A stretch of 64,000 bases of DNA from an uncultured Hyphomonas sp. (GTDB lineage Bacteria; Pseudomonadota; Alphaproteobacteria; Caulobacterales; Hyphomonadaceae), in assembly GCF_963678195.1 (NCBI RefSeq), contig NZ_OY782759.1, positions 3,224,001 to 3,288,000 on the forward strand, given 5' to 3'. The notes below the pieces were generated by a model. That model ran no database searches. It saw only the letters and a program-made list of their open reading frames with translations, and had not been told where the DNA came from. The number at the start of each line of letters is the position of its first letter. Positions within the stretch are counted from its first letter, which is position 1. The translations under genes and the position numbers were made by a program. Below, piece after piece: positions 18,313-27,777 of this stretch.

Positions 18313-19575
18313 ATGAAGCCGGGCGGAAAGCGGATCGCCATTCTCGGCGCAGGTCCAGCTGGCCTGACGATCGCTCGACTCCTGATGGAGCAGAGCGATC
18401 ACTCCGTCACCCTATACGAGAAATCCCACCGCGTCGGCGGGAAATCCCTGAGCGTACGTCAGGGCGAGGATCTGATCGAATTCGGCACCTGCTACACAAT
18501 CATGTCCCACCGGCGCGTCATGAAGTGGATGCGCGAACAGGGCATCACCATCCAGCAGATCGTGCCGCACAAGATCGATGGCGTGCCGGCCCGGGATTTT
18601 TTCAATTCCGGGCCCGGTGCCCCGCTGGCTGTTCAGGGCATCTCCTATGTCCGGGCCCGCCGCAAACTGCTGAAGGCACTCGAGTCCGATACACCGCCGC
18701 AGAAAGCCCTTGAGGAAGCCGCGACCCCGACCGTCGACTGGCTGCGCGCCCGCAAGCTCGGCAAGATCGAGAAGATGATGATGCGCACGGTCACAGGCAT
18801 GGGCTATGGCGACCTCAAGACTGTACCGATCGTTCATGCCATGCGGTGGGTCGACATGGACCTCATTCTGTCCGGCACGCTGAACAAGATCTATATGCCG
18901 GTCGAAGGCTGGGGCGAGTTCTGGGAACGCCTGGCAAAGCCCATGGATGTCCGCCTTGAAACCCATGTCCGTCACATAGACCGGTCCGGAGACCAGCACC
19001 TGGTCGTGCTGGATGACGGAACCGAGGCAAAATTCGACGCCCTGATCTGCGCGATGCCGGTCGACAGGTTCTCTGCCCTGCTGGAACCCACCGAAGCAGA
19101 GCGCATTGTCGGCGATGCGATCCACTGGGGCGGCTATGCCACCACATTGATTTCATCCGAGGACTGGTTCCAGGAGCAAATCGAATACTATAGCGAAACC
19201 TGCCTGCCGGGTGTGGAGCCGGGCCTGATGATGTCGGCCCGGCGCGAAGGCTATGATGCGGGTCTCGGCGGCCACCTCTACATCGCCAACCAGCTGCCGG
19301 GCGAGTATACCGGGCCGGAACTGATCGAAATCCTGCGCGAGGAAGTGACCCGGCGCGGCGGCAGCATCAACGCCGTAATCCAGCAGGAAATCTGGGAATA
19401 TTTCCCCGAATACGATCCGGGCGCGATTCGGAAAGGGCTGATCGCGCGCATGCGCCAGATGCAGGGCGAACGGCAAACCTGGTATACAGGCGCAACTTTC
19501 TCTCATGAGTCAGTTGCCAATATTTGCATTCACAATGAAGCGCTCGTACCCGACATGCTGAAAGCACTCGGGTGA
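18313..19575 (+). CDS. FAD-dependent amine-oxidase-like oxidoreductase
   Basis: A 420-residue flavoprotein with the dinucleotide motif 'IAILGAGPAGLTIARLLME' at its start, followed by 'YEKSHRVGGKSLSV', the standard second half of the GxGxxG...E...GG fingerprint of amine oxidases and protoporphyrinogen-oxidase relatives. It lacks a signal peptide. The substrate is not evident. The next gene, an asparagine-synthase-type amidotransferase, begins 30 bases later on the same strand, so the two probably form an operon and may act on the same small molecule. Confidence 0.75.
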   Translation: MKPGGKRIAILGAGPAGLTIARLLMEQSDHSVTLYEKSHRVGGKSLSVRQGEDLIEFGTCYTIMSHRRVMKWMREQGITIQQIVPHKIDGVPARDFFNSGPGAPLAVQGISYVRARRKLLKALESDTPPQKALEEAATPTVDWLRARKLGKIEKMMMRTVTGMGYGDLKTVPIVHAMRWVDMDLILSGTLNKIYMPVEGWGEFWERLAKPMDVRLETHVRHIDRSGDQHLVVLDDGTEAKFDALICAMPVDRFSALLEPTEAERIVGDAIHWGGYATTLISSEDWFQEQIEYYSETCLPGVEPGLMMSARREGYDAGLGGHLYIANQLPGEYTGPELIEILREEVTRRGGSINAVIQQEIWEYFPEYDPGAIRKGLIARMRQMQGERQTWYTGATFSHESVANICIHNEALVPDMLKALG

Positions 19576-19605
19576 GACGCGCTCGGAAATCACGGAGATA
19601 ATGCC

Positions 19606-21528
19606 ATGTGTGGCCTGATCGCAGGAATCGGGAAGGTGTCGCTCAGGACACTGGACAAGGCTGTCGCCTCTCTCACCCATCGTGGACCGGAATCGTCTGA
19701 CACCTGGGTATCAGAAAACAAATCCATGTTTCTCGGCCATACGCGCCTGTCGATCATCGGCCTCGACAATGGCGCCCAGCCGATCAGCAATTCGGACGGC
19801 AATGTCCACATCGTCGTCAATGGCGAGTTCTATGGCTATCGCGAAATCCGGGACCGTCTACTTACTGAAGGGGCGGTCTTCAAGACCGACTCCGACAGCG
19901 AGATCGCGCTGCACCTTTACCTGCATTACGGATTGCAGGCGCTGAAAGAATTGCGCGGTGAGTTCTCGATCGTCATCGCAGACGAGCGCCAGAATTGCCT
20001 GATCGCGATCCGCGACCGGTTCGGCATCAAGCCCCTCTTCTACACAGTTCATCAGGGGGCTGTCTATTTTGCATCAGAGATCAAGGCCCTGCTGGCCCTC
20101 GGCGTGCCGGCCCGCTGGGACCTTGAAACCGCGTTCTATGACGGCTTCCTCTTCCGGGATCACGCCCGCACCCTGTTCAAGGACATCTGGTCCGTGCCGC
20201 AAGGCCAGTACGCCATCGCCACACCCGGCGACATCAAGCTCTACACCTATTGGGACTGGGACTTCCCGACCGAAGCGGCCCTTGCGAGCGATACACGCAG
20301 TGAGGCGGAATGCGTCGAGGAATTCCGCGCCATCCTGAAGGAGTCGATCCGGGACCGTCTCGTCGCAGACGTGCCGGTGGCCTGTTATCTGAGTGGCGGC
20401 ATCGACTCCTGCGCCGTGCTCGGCTTTGCCCAGCAGGGCCTGTCCCGGCCCATCGAATGCTACACGCTCGCCTTCGATGATGAACTCTATAATGAGGCAC
20501 CGATCGCGGAGAAACAGGCGGCGTTTTCCGGCGCGAACTACAATCCCATTGTCGTCGGACGGAAGGACCTCGCCGCCGCCTATTCCGATGCGGTGTGGCA
20601 TGCCGAAACACCATTCGTGAATGCCAATGGCGTCGCCAAGTTCCTGCTTAGCCGCGCGGTCAACCAGCGCGGCATCAAGGTCGTTCTTACCGGGGAAGGC
20701 GCCGACGAAATGCTGGGCGGCTACCTGCCCTTCAAGCGCGACGCGATCCTGCACCATGGCAATGGCCGCAGCGAAGCCGAAGCCCAGGCCATGATCGAGC
20801 AGATCTTCGAGTCGAACCCGGCAGCCCGCGCTATCTTCATGCGCGAAGGGGCAGACGACCCGGCGATCAAGGAAGTCGCCACCCGCCTCGGCTGGGTGCC
20901 CTCCTTCATGGAGACCTATGGCCAGCTTGGCCGTATCTCGTCCGGACTTTATCGCGATGAAATGATGGCCGGTATCCACCCATCTGCCAACCCGTTCACC
21001 TATGTGATGGACCGGTTGCCGGTCAGCCGCGCGCTTGATGGCCGTTCGCGCCTCAACCAAGCACTTTACCTGAATTCCAAAACGCATATGGCGAACTTCA
21101 TCCTCACCTTCCTGGGTGACCGGATGGAAATGGCCCACTCCGTCGAAGGACGGGTGCCCATGCTGGACCATCGCCTGGCGGAGTGCGCCGCGCGCCTTCC
21201 CATCGACATGAAAGTCCGGGGCATAACCGAGAAGCATGTGCTGCGCGAAGCCGCAAAGGATGTGCTCATCGACGAGGTCTACGCCCGCGAGAAACACCCC
21301 TTCCTCGCTCCGCCGGTCACCGATGCGGAAGATCCGATGATGCAGATGTATGAAGACGTCTTTGCCTCAAAGGCGCTGGAGGAACAGCCCGTGATCGATC
21401 CGGATCGGGCCCGCAATGCGCTCAACATGGTGAAGATGCTGCAGGGCGAGCAGAAAATCGCGTTCGAAGGCCTGATCCACAAAGTCGCCAGCATCACGCT
21501 GATGCACGAACGCTTTGGCATGACGTAA
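19606..21528 (+). CDS. asnB: Asparagine synthase, glutamine-hydrolysing type
   Basis: A 640-residue two-domain amidotransferase. Cys2 follows the initiator Met ('MCGLIAGIG') and is the glutaminase nucleophile of the N-terminal class II domain; 'HRGPESSDTW', 'HTRLSIIG' and 'VVNGEFYGYREIRD' are visible. The C-terminal synthetase domain has the P-loop 'CYLSGGIDSCAVLG' and 'VVLTGEGADEMLGGY'. It activates a carboxylate with ATP and transfers ammonia from glutamine. It may make asparagine, but its place between a flavin oxidoreductase and a serine hydrolase also fits an amide-forming step of a small biosynthetic cluster. Confidence 0.88.
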   Translation: MCGLIAGIGKVSLRTLDKAVASLTHRGPESSDTWVSENKSMFLGHTRLSIIGLDNGAQPISNSDGNVHIVVNGEFYGYREIRDRLLTEGAVFKTDSDSEIALHLYLHYGLQALKELRGEFSIVIADERQNCLIAIRDRFGIKPLFYTVHQGAVYFASEIKALLALGVPARWDLETAFYDGFLFRDHARTLFKDIWSVPQGQYAIATPGDIKLYTYWDWDFPTEAALASDTRSEAECVEEFRAILKESIRDRLVADVPVACYLSGGIDSCAVLGFAQQGLSRPIECYTLAFDDELYNEAPIAEKQAAFSGANYNPIVVGRKDLAAAYSDAVWHAETPFVNANGVAKFLLSRAVNQRGIKVVLTGEGADEMLGGYLPFKRDAILHHGNGRSEAEAQAMIEQIFESNPAARAIFMREGADDPAIKEVATRLGWVPSFMETYGQLGRISSGLYRDEMMAGIHPSANPFTYVMDRLPVSRALDGRSRLNQALYLNSKTHMANFILTFLGDRMEMAHSVEGRVPMLDHRLAECAARLPIDMKVRGITEKHVLREAAKDVLIDEVYAREKHPFLAPPVTDAEDPMMQMYEDVFASKALEEQPVIDPDRARNALNMVKMLQGEQKIAFEGLIHKVASITLMHERFGMT

Positions 21529-21650
21529 ACAAAGCCTTGCCGGCGGGGCGCAAGTTTCACTCCCCACCCAAGGCCGGCAGAAACCAAGATCGGTTACCCC
21601 TGAACCTGAAGTCCGGGAATGCCCCGGCAGGATTGAGTCTGGGGTCCACC

Positions 21651-22934
21651 GTGTCTATTGCCCACCTGCCGCTTTCGGCGATCATTTCTGTCACCGCCGC
21701 GCTGTTTGCGCTGGCCGCATGGCGCTATCGCAGCACGCTTCTGCGTATCCGGCTCGCCCCGACGCTCTTCTCCGGCGCGCGCCAGGACTGGACCTTCAGC
21801 CACATCGCCGAGATTTTCCCTACGGTCGAAATCCCGGCTGCGACGCGCCGCACCCCTTTCCCGGAAGCGGCCTTCCAGGACCTGCCGGAGACATTCGATT
21901 ACGAAGGCCAGAGCTGGAATACAGACACCTTCCTCGAAGACACAGACACCGCCGCCATGCTTGTCCTGAAGGACGGCGAAATCATCCACGAGACCTATGC
22001 CGGCGCCGGTGGACGAACACAGGACTGGCTGTCCTGGTCGGTTGCGAAGAGCTTCGTATCTGCCCTCGTCGGCATCGCCATCGAGGAAGGCCATATCCAC
22101 TCGATCTACGATCCGGTGACGGACCATGTGCCTGCGCTGAAAGGCTCGGCCTATGACGGCGTCACGATCAAACAGGTGCTGCAGATGTGCTCCGGCGCAT
22201 CCTGGAACGAGGATTACAGCGACTGGAAATCCGACATCAATCGCTTCGCCCGCACCTTTGCGCTCGGCGGCTCACTGACCGATTTTGCGCGCTCGCTGGC
22301 CCCGGCGCGCAAGCCCGGCATGTACCGGCTCTACAACTCCATCGACACTCAGGTGCTCGGCATGCTGGTGGCGGCGTCCACCGGAAAGTCGCTGGCGGCC
22401 TACATGCAGGAGAAGCTTTGGGAGCCACTCGGCGCCGAAAGCCCGGCGCGCTGGATTGTCGACAAGGATGGCGTTGAGATGGCCTTCGGTGGCCTGACGG
22501 CTACGGCGCGCGACTATGCCAAGCTGGGCGAGCTGTACCGCAATCGCGGCAACTGGCATGGGCGTCAGATCGTGCCGGAAGCCTGGGTCGACAAATCCCT
22601 GTCGCCCGACATGCCACACCTGATGCCCGGCGGCTTTGCCTTGCCGGATGCTCCGTCAGGCTACGGCCAGTCGCTCGGCTACGGGTTCCAGTGGTGGGTG
22701 CTCAGCACCGCGCCGCTCGAGTTCTGCGCCATGGGTGTCTACAACGAGTTTATCTATGTCGATCCCGGCCGGGGTGTCACCGTCGTGAAACTCTCCTCCA
22801 ACCGCGACTATGGCGTGAAGCCGGATGAAGCGCACGCCAAGGAACTGAAAACAATTGAGTTCCTGCGGGCAGTTGCGCGCGATGTGGCGGACGTTGTGCC
22901 GGAAGCTGAGAAGCGGACGGGAACTACGGGATAA
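21651..22934 (+). CDS. Membrane-anchored class C beta-lactamase-like hydrolase
   Basis: About 427 residues with a single hydrophobic segment at the N-terminus ('LPLSAIISVTAALFALAAW'), which anchors the enzyme with its catalytic part probably in the periplasm. The nucleophile motif is S-V-A-K at residues 130-133 in 'WLSWSVAKSFVSALVGIA', followed by 'YNSIDTQVLGMLVAA' (Y-N-S second motif). The family resembles 6-aminohexanoate-dimer hydrolase and related amidases/esterases. The start is uncertain: GTG 21651 gives a normal anchor, and a TTG at 21537 would add 38 unlikely residues. It follows asnB on the same strand. Confidence 0.75.
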   Translation: MSIAHLPLSAIISVTAALFALAAWRYRSTLLRIRLAPTLFSGARQDWTFSHIAEIFPTVEIPAATRRTPFPEAAFQDLPETFDYEGQSWNTDTFLEDTDTAAMLVLKDGEIIHETYAGAGGRTQDWLSWSVAKSFVSALVGIAIEEGHIHSIYDPVTDHVPALKGSAYDGVTIKQVLQMCSGASWNEDYSDWKSDINRFARTFALGGSLTDFARSLAPARKPGMYRLYNSIDTQVLGMLVAASTGKSLAAYMQEKLWEPLGAESPARWIVDKDGVEMAFGGLTATARDYAKLGELYRNRGNWHGRQIVPEAWVDKSLSPDMPHLMPGGFALPDAPSGYGQSLGYGFQWWVLSTAPLEFCAMGVYNEFIYVDPGRGVTVVKLSSNRDYGVKPDEAHAKELKTIEFLRAVARDVADVVPEAEKRTGTTG

Positions 22935-22960
22935 GCGCTTGCTTGCGCTGCGCGTATTCT

Positions 22961-22995
22961 CATCCTCAAATCGATCGAGGATCGATTTGAGGATG
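22961..22995. terminator. 16-bp perfect hairpin next to the tRNA fragment
   Basis: CATCCTCAAATCGATC and its exact complement flank a 3-base loop, giving a 16-bp stem. It lies 26 bases after the hydrolase stop and 5 bases from the end of the tRNA-Val fragment. It can terminate the hydrolase transcript; on the minus strand it sits exactly where a terminator of the ancestral tRNA-Val gene would be. Confidence 0.65.
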
Positions 22996-23000
22996 TTGAA

Positions 23001-23040
23001 TGGTGGGCGGTAACGGGCTCGAACCGCTGCCCCTCTCGGT
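23001..23040 (-). repeat. Partial tRNA-Val 3' end (attachment-site copy)
   Basis: Forty bases match the 3' end of the tRNA-Val gene (35196-35235), including the encoded CCA, T arm and variable loop, with one mismatch at 23030. Similarity stops abruptly in the anticodon stem. It is on the same strand as the tRNA, so the two form a direct repeat bounding a 12.2-kb segment, as left by site-specific integration into a tRNA gene. Confidence 0.85.
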
Positions 23041-23097
23041 ACAAGATTCCGAACACCAGGAGAAGCATTCGTAGACCGAGCTTAGCTGACAATTCCC

Positions 23098-23406
23098 TCA
23101 CTCGCTTTCCGGAACGTAGATCATGCGCCCGTCTGGAAGGCGATACGCGACACCGGCCTTGACCCCTTCGCCCTCTCCGATTTCGCCACTACTTTCGTAA
23201 CGGGTCAGCTCTTCGCCTTGTTTGATCGTCATGCGCATGTCGGCTTCGCCGGGGTTCTCGATGACGATGACGTTTTCATTCCGGAAGGGATTTAGCGGAT
23301 TCTGAACGAGCAGGATCATCAGAATTCCGATGATCACGACAAACAAATCGACAAGATTGACGACAGAGAGGATGGGGTCGTCTTCGTCCTCTTCCAGGAA
23401 CCTCAC
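23098..23406 (-). CDS. DUF2149 protein, TolR/ExbD-like partner
   Basis: A 102-residue protein with one N-terminal transmembrane helix ('LVDLFVVIIGILMILLV') and a small periplasmic domain. The pattern, an acidic start 'EEDEDDPILSVVNLVDLF' then the helix, fits DUF2149, which accompanies CobN-like and ExbB-like genes. It is analogous in layout to ExbD/TolR, whose helix carries an aspartate; here 'NLVDLF' places an aspartate at the start of the helix. The GTG start overlaps the stop of the ExbB-like gene (GTGA), so the two are translated together. It is the last gene of the operon and ends 58 bases from the tRNA fragment. Confidence 0.8.
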   Translation of the reverse strand: MRFLEEDEDDPILSVVNLVDLFVVIIGILMILLVQNPLNPFRNENVIVIENPGEADMRMTIKQGEELTRYESSGEIGEGEGVKAGVAYRLPDGRMIYVPESE

Positions 23407-23885
23407 GAAACCACCTCCGCGCCAGTCTCGATCACGCGCAACTCTTCAAGCAGCCAACGACGGCGAATATTGAGAACGAAAAAGGCCAGGCTTGCAGCGA
23501 TCAGCGCCAGCGTCACGCCGGAGAATGCGACGACCAGATTGCTCGCCATCTCAGCAGACTCTCCGGACGTAAGCGCCATCAATGCCGGTCCCATGGGGAT
23601 AAGCGTTGCAACGAGCCCCAGCAAAGGCGCCACGCGGGACACCAGGCGTAGCGGTTCCAGCCGCTTCATGATCCAGAGTTCCAGATCGTCGCTATCTGCG
23701 CCGGTCTTCCGGTAGTATTGCGTCAGCGCGCCCTGTTTACGACCGGAATAGCGTTGCACGAGTTCCATCAGGAAACGTCCCAAGGTCAGGAGCGAATACG
23801 CGAGAGACACAAGAATCGCCGTCAGTGCCGGCAGGAGGAAAACGGCTGAGACTTCATAAAGTATCGTCTCGAAATCGAAAATCAT
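23403..23885 (-). CDS. MotA/TolQ/ExbB-family proton channel
   Basis: A 160-residue inner-membrane protein with three hydrophobic segments (about residues 12-35, 85-108 and 115-137), the layout of ExbB/TolQ. The 'VSRVAPLLGLVATLIPMGPAL' segment is the diagnostic TolQ/ExbB signature at the start of TM2. It should form a proton-conducting stator with the DUF2149 protein. There is no tonB gene here, and it follows the CobN-like gene by 17 bases, so its likely client is the CobN-like protein rather than the TonB system of the cell. Confidence 0.82.
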   Translation of the reverse strand: MIFDFETILYEVSAVFLLPALTAILVSLAYSLLTLGRFLMELVQRYSGRKQGALTQYYRKTGADSDDLELWIMKRLEPLRLVSRVAPLLGLVATLIPMGPALMALTSGESAEMASNLVVAFSGVTLALIAASLAFFVLNIRRRWLLEELRVIETGAEVVS

Positions 23886-23902
23886 CAGTATTGCCCTTTA
23901 TT

Positions 23903-26900
23903 TCAGGTCCATTGACGCGACGTGCGGAGTTGGAGCAGCGCACCCGCAAGAATTATGAGCAGGAGCCCAGCGATCGAAGTCAGGCGCAGCCAGTCCGGCC
24001 GCACGTCGCCGGGGGACAGGACTTCATTCATGACCTGTCCCTGAATGGTCTGGGACGCTGCAGCTGCAGTATCGGCCGCAGGTGCCCCCTGCCCATTCCC
24101 AAGACCAAACCCGGCTGCCATATCCTCAATGTATTCGACGGTCGTCTGAGCGCCTGCATCCGCCCCGGCCTGTTCGGTCAGCTCCTGCCAGCGCTGAGCA
24201 AGCTCTTTACGCGTCTGCTCGCTTGCATCCCAGTATCCCTTACGGATGGCTTCCATCATACGCTCAATGATCTGAGCCTGCGCTGTTGGGTTCTGTTCTT
24301 CGAACCACTCATTGAGGCCAAGATCCCGGGCATCCATGACATAGGTATCATGCATCGCCTGCCACTGATCGGCACGCACCATTGACTCGTCAGTCACCTG
24401 CCAACCGAAAAGGTTATCTGTCACCCTCAGCATTTCGACGGTTCCGGCGTACCCCTCATCCATCATCGCCGAAATCCATTGCGGGTTCTGGTAACGCGCG
24501 CGCAGCTCATCCGAGAGGAACTTGCTAGCCTGAACCATTTTCGGCTTGGCGCGCCGCAAATCCGAAATATAAAGCGCCGGACTTTCTCCGTTGACGGATT
24601 TCACAGCCGCAGACAGTCCACCGAGGTATTCAAACGGGTGATCCGTCGACAAGACGCCGTGTACGTTGGAGGACCGTGCCAGGATCGCCGCATCGACACC
24701 CGTCAGCTGCTTCTCGAACAAGCCGAAGCTCGCAACAGACTGGCCCCAGTCAGACGTCCCGTAGGCAAAGGATTGGCTTGCCAGATATGTCTGCGCGATG
24801 ATGGCATCATCTTCCCAATTGGTGGAATCGAGCGCGGCATCCGGAACACCCGACCCATAATCACCGGGCGCATTCGAAAAGATTCTTATCGACGCCAGCC
24901 TGTCTGCGGTTCCGGCGTCCGTTCCTGCGGAGAGGAGCGCGTCTCTCACCCGGCGTGTACCGGCATAGACTGCATTCCCGGGCTCGTTCTGTTTGGACAA
25001 TTCATCGATCGCCTCTGAATAAAGTCGCATAAGCCCATCAAACTGGTCCCGGTAGACACTGGTCGCCTGAATGACGACATCAACGCGTGGCCGCCCCAGT
25101 TCGGCCGCCGGAATGATTTCGAGCTTTGTGACACGCCCGCCCCGGCCCCAGACCGGACGAACACCCAAAGCATGCATGATCTGCGCTTCGGTAATCCCCA
25201 GGGTCCGGATTGCATCGGACGAGAAAAGCGAGAAAGCCAGCTTGTCGGGCGCCTGGCCATCATGGTCTGATTTGTAGGCGTCTATCAGCCCCGTGAACGC
25301 CTCCTCACCCGCCTTGTAGGCCGAGGGCGTCGGGATCTTGTCCGGCTCAAATGCAAACAGGTTACAGCCGCTGGACGCTTGCGGATTGCGCACCGGATCC
25401 CCACCCGGGCCGGCTTTCGTGAAGCCGCCATCCAGAGCGTGCAACAGGGCTTCAAGCTCTTGCGGGTCAGCCAGGTGCTGGTCGTAAGCCCGGGCGCGTT
25501 CGATCTGCTCACGCATCGCTGCGTCGGCAATACCCGAAACGTCCTCCCCCCCGCGCAGAAAGCGTTCGAGAAACTGGTACGGTTTACTTTCCGGCAGCTT
25601 CTCCGTGTCGGTTGCGAACATCTCAGCCTGGTCGATCCCAAGCAACGCATAATATGGCTCGCCCAATTGCTGCATGACCGTCATCAGCCTGTGCTCCGGA
25701 GAGGCGGCGAGGCCGAACGTATGCAAGCCCAACGGCGTCGCTGTCTGAGCCAGTTCGTGGAGGTGATCGTGCAGGATCGGCAGGAAGGTCGAAAAGTCGC
25801 TTCTTACGTCTTCCTCTGTCCACAGCAGATCTTTTTGCAGGTTTGCCTCTATCACGGCGTCGGCAAGACGTGCATCTGTTTCATCGCGGACAGCGCCTTC
25901 ATCCAGCTGCTCGCGCTCATGAATCAGGGCGTGAATGTCCCGCAGCTCATCATAGAATCCGGACGGCGCGAAGGGCGGGGTCTGGTGACTGATTGTAACG
26001 GCCCGCCCCCGGCGAATTGCCTGAATCGCCTCCGCGACATTGTCCTGAATATAGGGATACACGACCGGAACATTTCCGAGCGTCAGCATCGGATAGTCAT
26101 AAGCCCACAAGCCCCGGTCCTTTCCGGGGGTCCACTCCTGTGTACCATGTGTTCCCAGATGGATGATCGCACTCGCGTCGAAGGCCTTCTGCACCATCAG
26201 GTAAGTTGCCAGAAACAAGTGTCCCGGCGGCACTTTGACATCATGATAGCTCTCGCCGACCTGATCGGCCCGTGGTGGCTGCGGCAGGAACAGCAGCTTC
26301 CCAAACGTCACTGACGGGATGACGAAAACCTTCTGCCCATTGATCGTTCGCACCGCCCAGTGGGATTCCGGCTCGCCCCACTTGTCAAAAACCGGCTGGG
26401 TCACTTCCTGTGGAAGCGTGTCGAGCCAGGCCTTGTAATCCGACACGGGGAATGCCTGCGCCAACCCGTTCGCCAGCAGGTCGTCCAGACGGTCATGATG
26501 ATAATACCCGCCCAGCATCGACTGGCCTGCCTGCAGGATGTCATCCTCAGTCAGTTCGGGAACATCATAGCCTGCCTGCCGCAACGCTGCGCCGATCTGC
26601 TCAACGCTTGCCGGAACATTCAGATTGGACGCCGACATGTTCCGCTCCCCCTGGGGCGTATTCCAGAAGAACAGGGCAAGCTTCCGGTCCGCCTGATCGG
26701 AATGGCGCAGCCGTGCAACACTTGTCGCCTTGCCAATGAGCAAATCGATCTGTTCGGGAATCGGGACCGGTTCTCCATTCTCAACCCCGGAGACTACGAT
26801 CGGGTCCCCCATCCCCCAGGATTCCGGCGTCGCCATCAGGACCGCCGTCATGGCAGGTTCCACGCCCTGCGCCGCCTTGCGCCATTCCGCCGGCGTCATG

Positions 26901-27763
26901 GAGCGATTGCCCAGCAGTAAGACGGCCGGCACGTCCAGCTCTGCGAGTTCGGCCTTGCGCTGCTCGCCATTCTGCATGTGCGTATAGCTTGCAAGCAGAT
27001 CGACATCAGCCGGGCCGAGCATTTCCGGGATACCCGTCTCCCCCATACTGTCGAACCAGAACAGGATTGGCATGACGCCAGCCGACTCTGCCTGATGGAC
27101 GATCTTGTCCAGTACAGCCGTCTGAACGCCGGAGATGTAGGTCGAGGAAATAATGACCGCCAGACGGGGCGCATCTGCTGGCCACCTGTCCCGCCCCCAC
27201 GCTTCATAAGAGCTGACATCCGTAAAAAAATCGGGGGCATCCGGATGATAGATGGCACTTTCAGGCATGGGGATGGGCGCCGGGATACGGCTCGTGTCAC
27301 GGCCCGAATTCCAGGCGGCGATATAGGTCAGGAAATTCCGGAAGTTCCGTTCACCACCCGCCTCATAATAGGCACTCAACGTCTCGAAGACGGCGGGGTC
27401 CAGATTACCCGAGCGCGCTGGCCGACCGCCTGATCCCACGGACATCCAGGGAACGCCAGCCGCGTTGAGCTGCCCCATAACACCTTCAATCAGCTGAGCG
27501 GCACGTCCACGCAGTGGCGCGTCTATGACGACCAGATCGTAGTCAGCCCAGTTCCCGGGTCCACCCTGCTCAAGATAATTGTGCGTGACCGTAACGTCAG
27601 CGTCTTTTCCCCATCCCGCAATCCTTACGAGCTTGGACGGAAGCACAAAATCGCTGGCAACAATATGAATGCGGGCATCCCGCTCTGGCTGTTCATCAGC
27701 TGCCGCGCTGCCAAGGGCACACGCGACGACAATGGTCACCACCGCCAGGATCGTTCGGAACAT
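23903..27763 (-). CDS. Secreted, membrane-anchored CobN-like chelatase
   Basis: A 1286-residue homologue of the large CobN/ChlH subunit of cobalt and magnesium chelatases. Family patterns visible include 'IHLGTHGTQEWTPGK', 'HGVLSTDHPFEYLGGL' and 'GVRPVWGRGGRV'. Unlike biosynthetic CobN it begins with a signal peptide ('ILAVVTIVVACALGSAAADE') and ends with one transmembrane helix ('IAGLLLIILAGALLQL') after an alanine/glutamine-rich linker, so the body should face the periplasm. HmuS of Bacteroidetes and the CobN homologue of the zinc-responsive PA1922-PA1925 locus of Pseudomonas are known relatives in similar operons. No CobS/CobT or ChlI/ChlD ATPase is encoded nearby. ATG 27763 has a GGAG site; it starts 14 bases after the receptor gene. 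Confidence 0.85.
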   Translation of the reverse strand: MFRTILAVVTIVVACALGSAAADEQPERDARIHIVASDFVLPSKLVRIAGWGKDADVTVTHNYLEQGGPGNWADYDLVVIDAPLRGRAAQLIEGVMGQLNAAGVPWMSVGSGGRPARSGNLDPAVFETLSAYYEAGGERNFRNFLTYIAAWNSGRDTSRIPAPIPMPESAIYHPDAPDFFTDVSSYEAWGRDRWPADAPRLAVIISSTYISGVQTAVLDKIVHQAESAGVMPILFWFDSMGETGIPEMLGPADVDLLASYTHMQNGEQRKAELAELDVPAVLLLGNRSMTPAEWRKAAQGVEPAMTAVLMATPESWGMGDPIVVSGVENGEPVPIPEQIDLLIGKATSVARLRHSDQADRKLALFFWNTPQGERNMSASNLNVPASVEQIGAALRQAGYDVPELTEDDILQAGQSMLGGYYHHDRLDDLLANGLAQAFPVSDYKAWLDTLPQEVTQPVFDKWGEPESHWAVRTINGQKVFVIPSVTFGKLLFLPQPPRADQVGESYHDVKVPPGHLFLATYLMVQKAFDASAIIHLGTHGTQEWTPGKDRGLWAYDYPMLTLGNVPVVYPYIQDNVAEAIQAIRRGRAVTISHQTPPFAPSGFYDELRDIHALIHEREQLDEGAVRDETDARLADAVIEANLQKDLLWTEEDVRSDFSTFLPILHDHLHELAQTATPLGLHTFGLAASPEHRLMTVMQQLGEPYYALLGIDQAEMFATDTEKLPESKPYQFLERFLRGGEDVSGIADAAMREQIERARAYDQHLADPQELEALLHALDGGFTKAGPGGDPVRNPQASSGCNLFAFEPDKIPTPSAYKAGEEAFTGLIDAYKSDHDGQAPDKLAFSLFSSDAIRTLGITEAQIMHALGVRPVWGRGGRVTKLEIIPAAELGRPRVDVVIQATSVYRDQFDGLMRLYSEAIDELSKQNEPGNAVYAGTRRVRDALLSAGTDAGTADRLASIRIFSNAPGDYGSGVPDAALDSTNWEDDAIIAQTYLASQSFAYGTSDWGQSVASFGLFEKQLTGVDAAILARSSNVHGVLSTDHPFEYLGGLSAAVKSVNGESPALYISDLRRAKPKMVQASKFLSDELRARYQNPQWISAMMDEGYAGTVEMLRVTDNLFGWQVTDESMVRADQWQAMHDTYVMDARDLGLNEWFEEQNPTAQAQIIERMMEAIRKGYWDASEQTRKELAQRWQELTEQAGADAGAQTTVEYIEDMAAGFGLGNGQGAPAADTAAAASQTIQGQVMNEVLSPGDVRPDWLRLTSIAGLLLIILAGALLQLRTSRQWT

Positions 27764-27777
27764 ATCCCGCTCCACCC

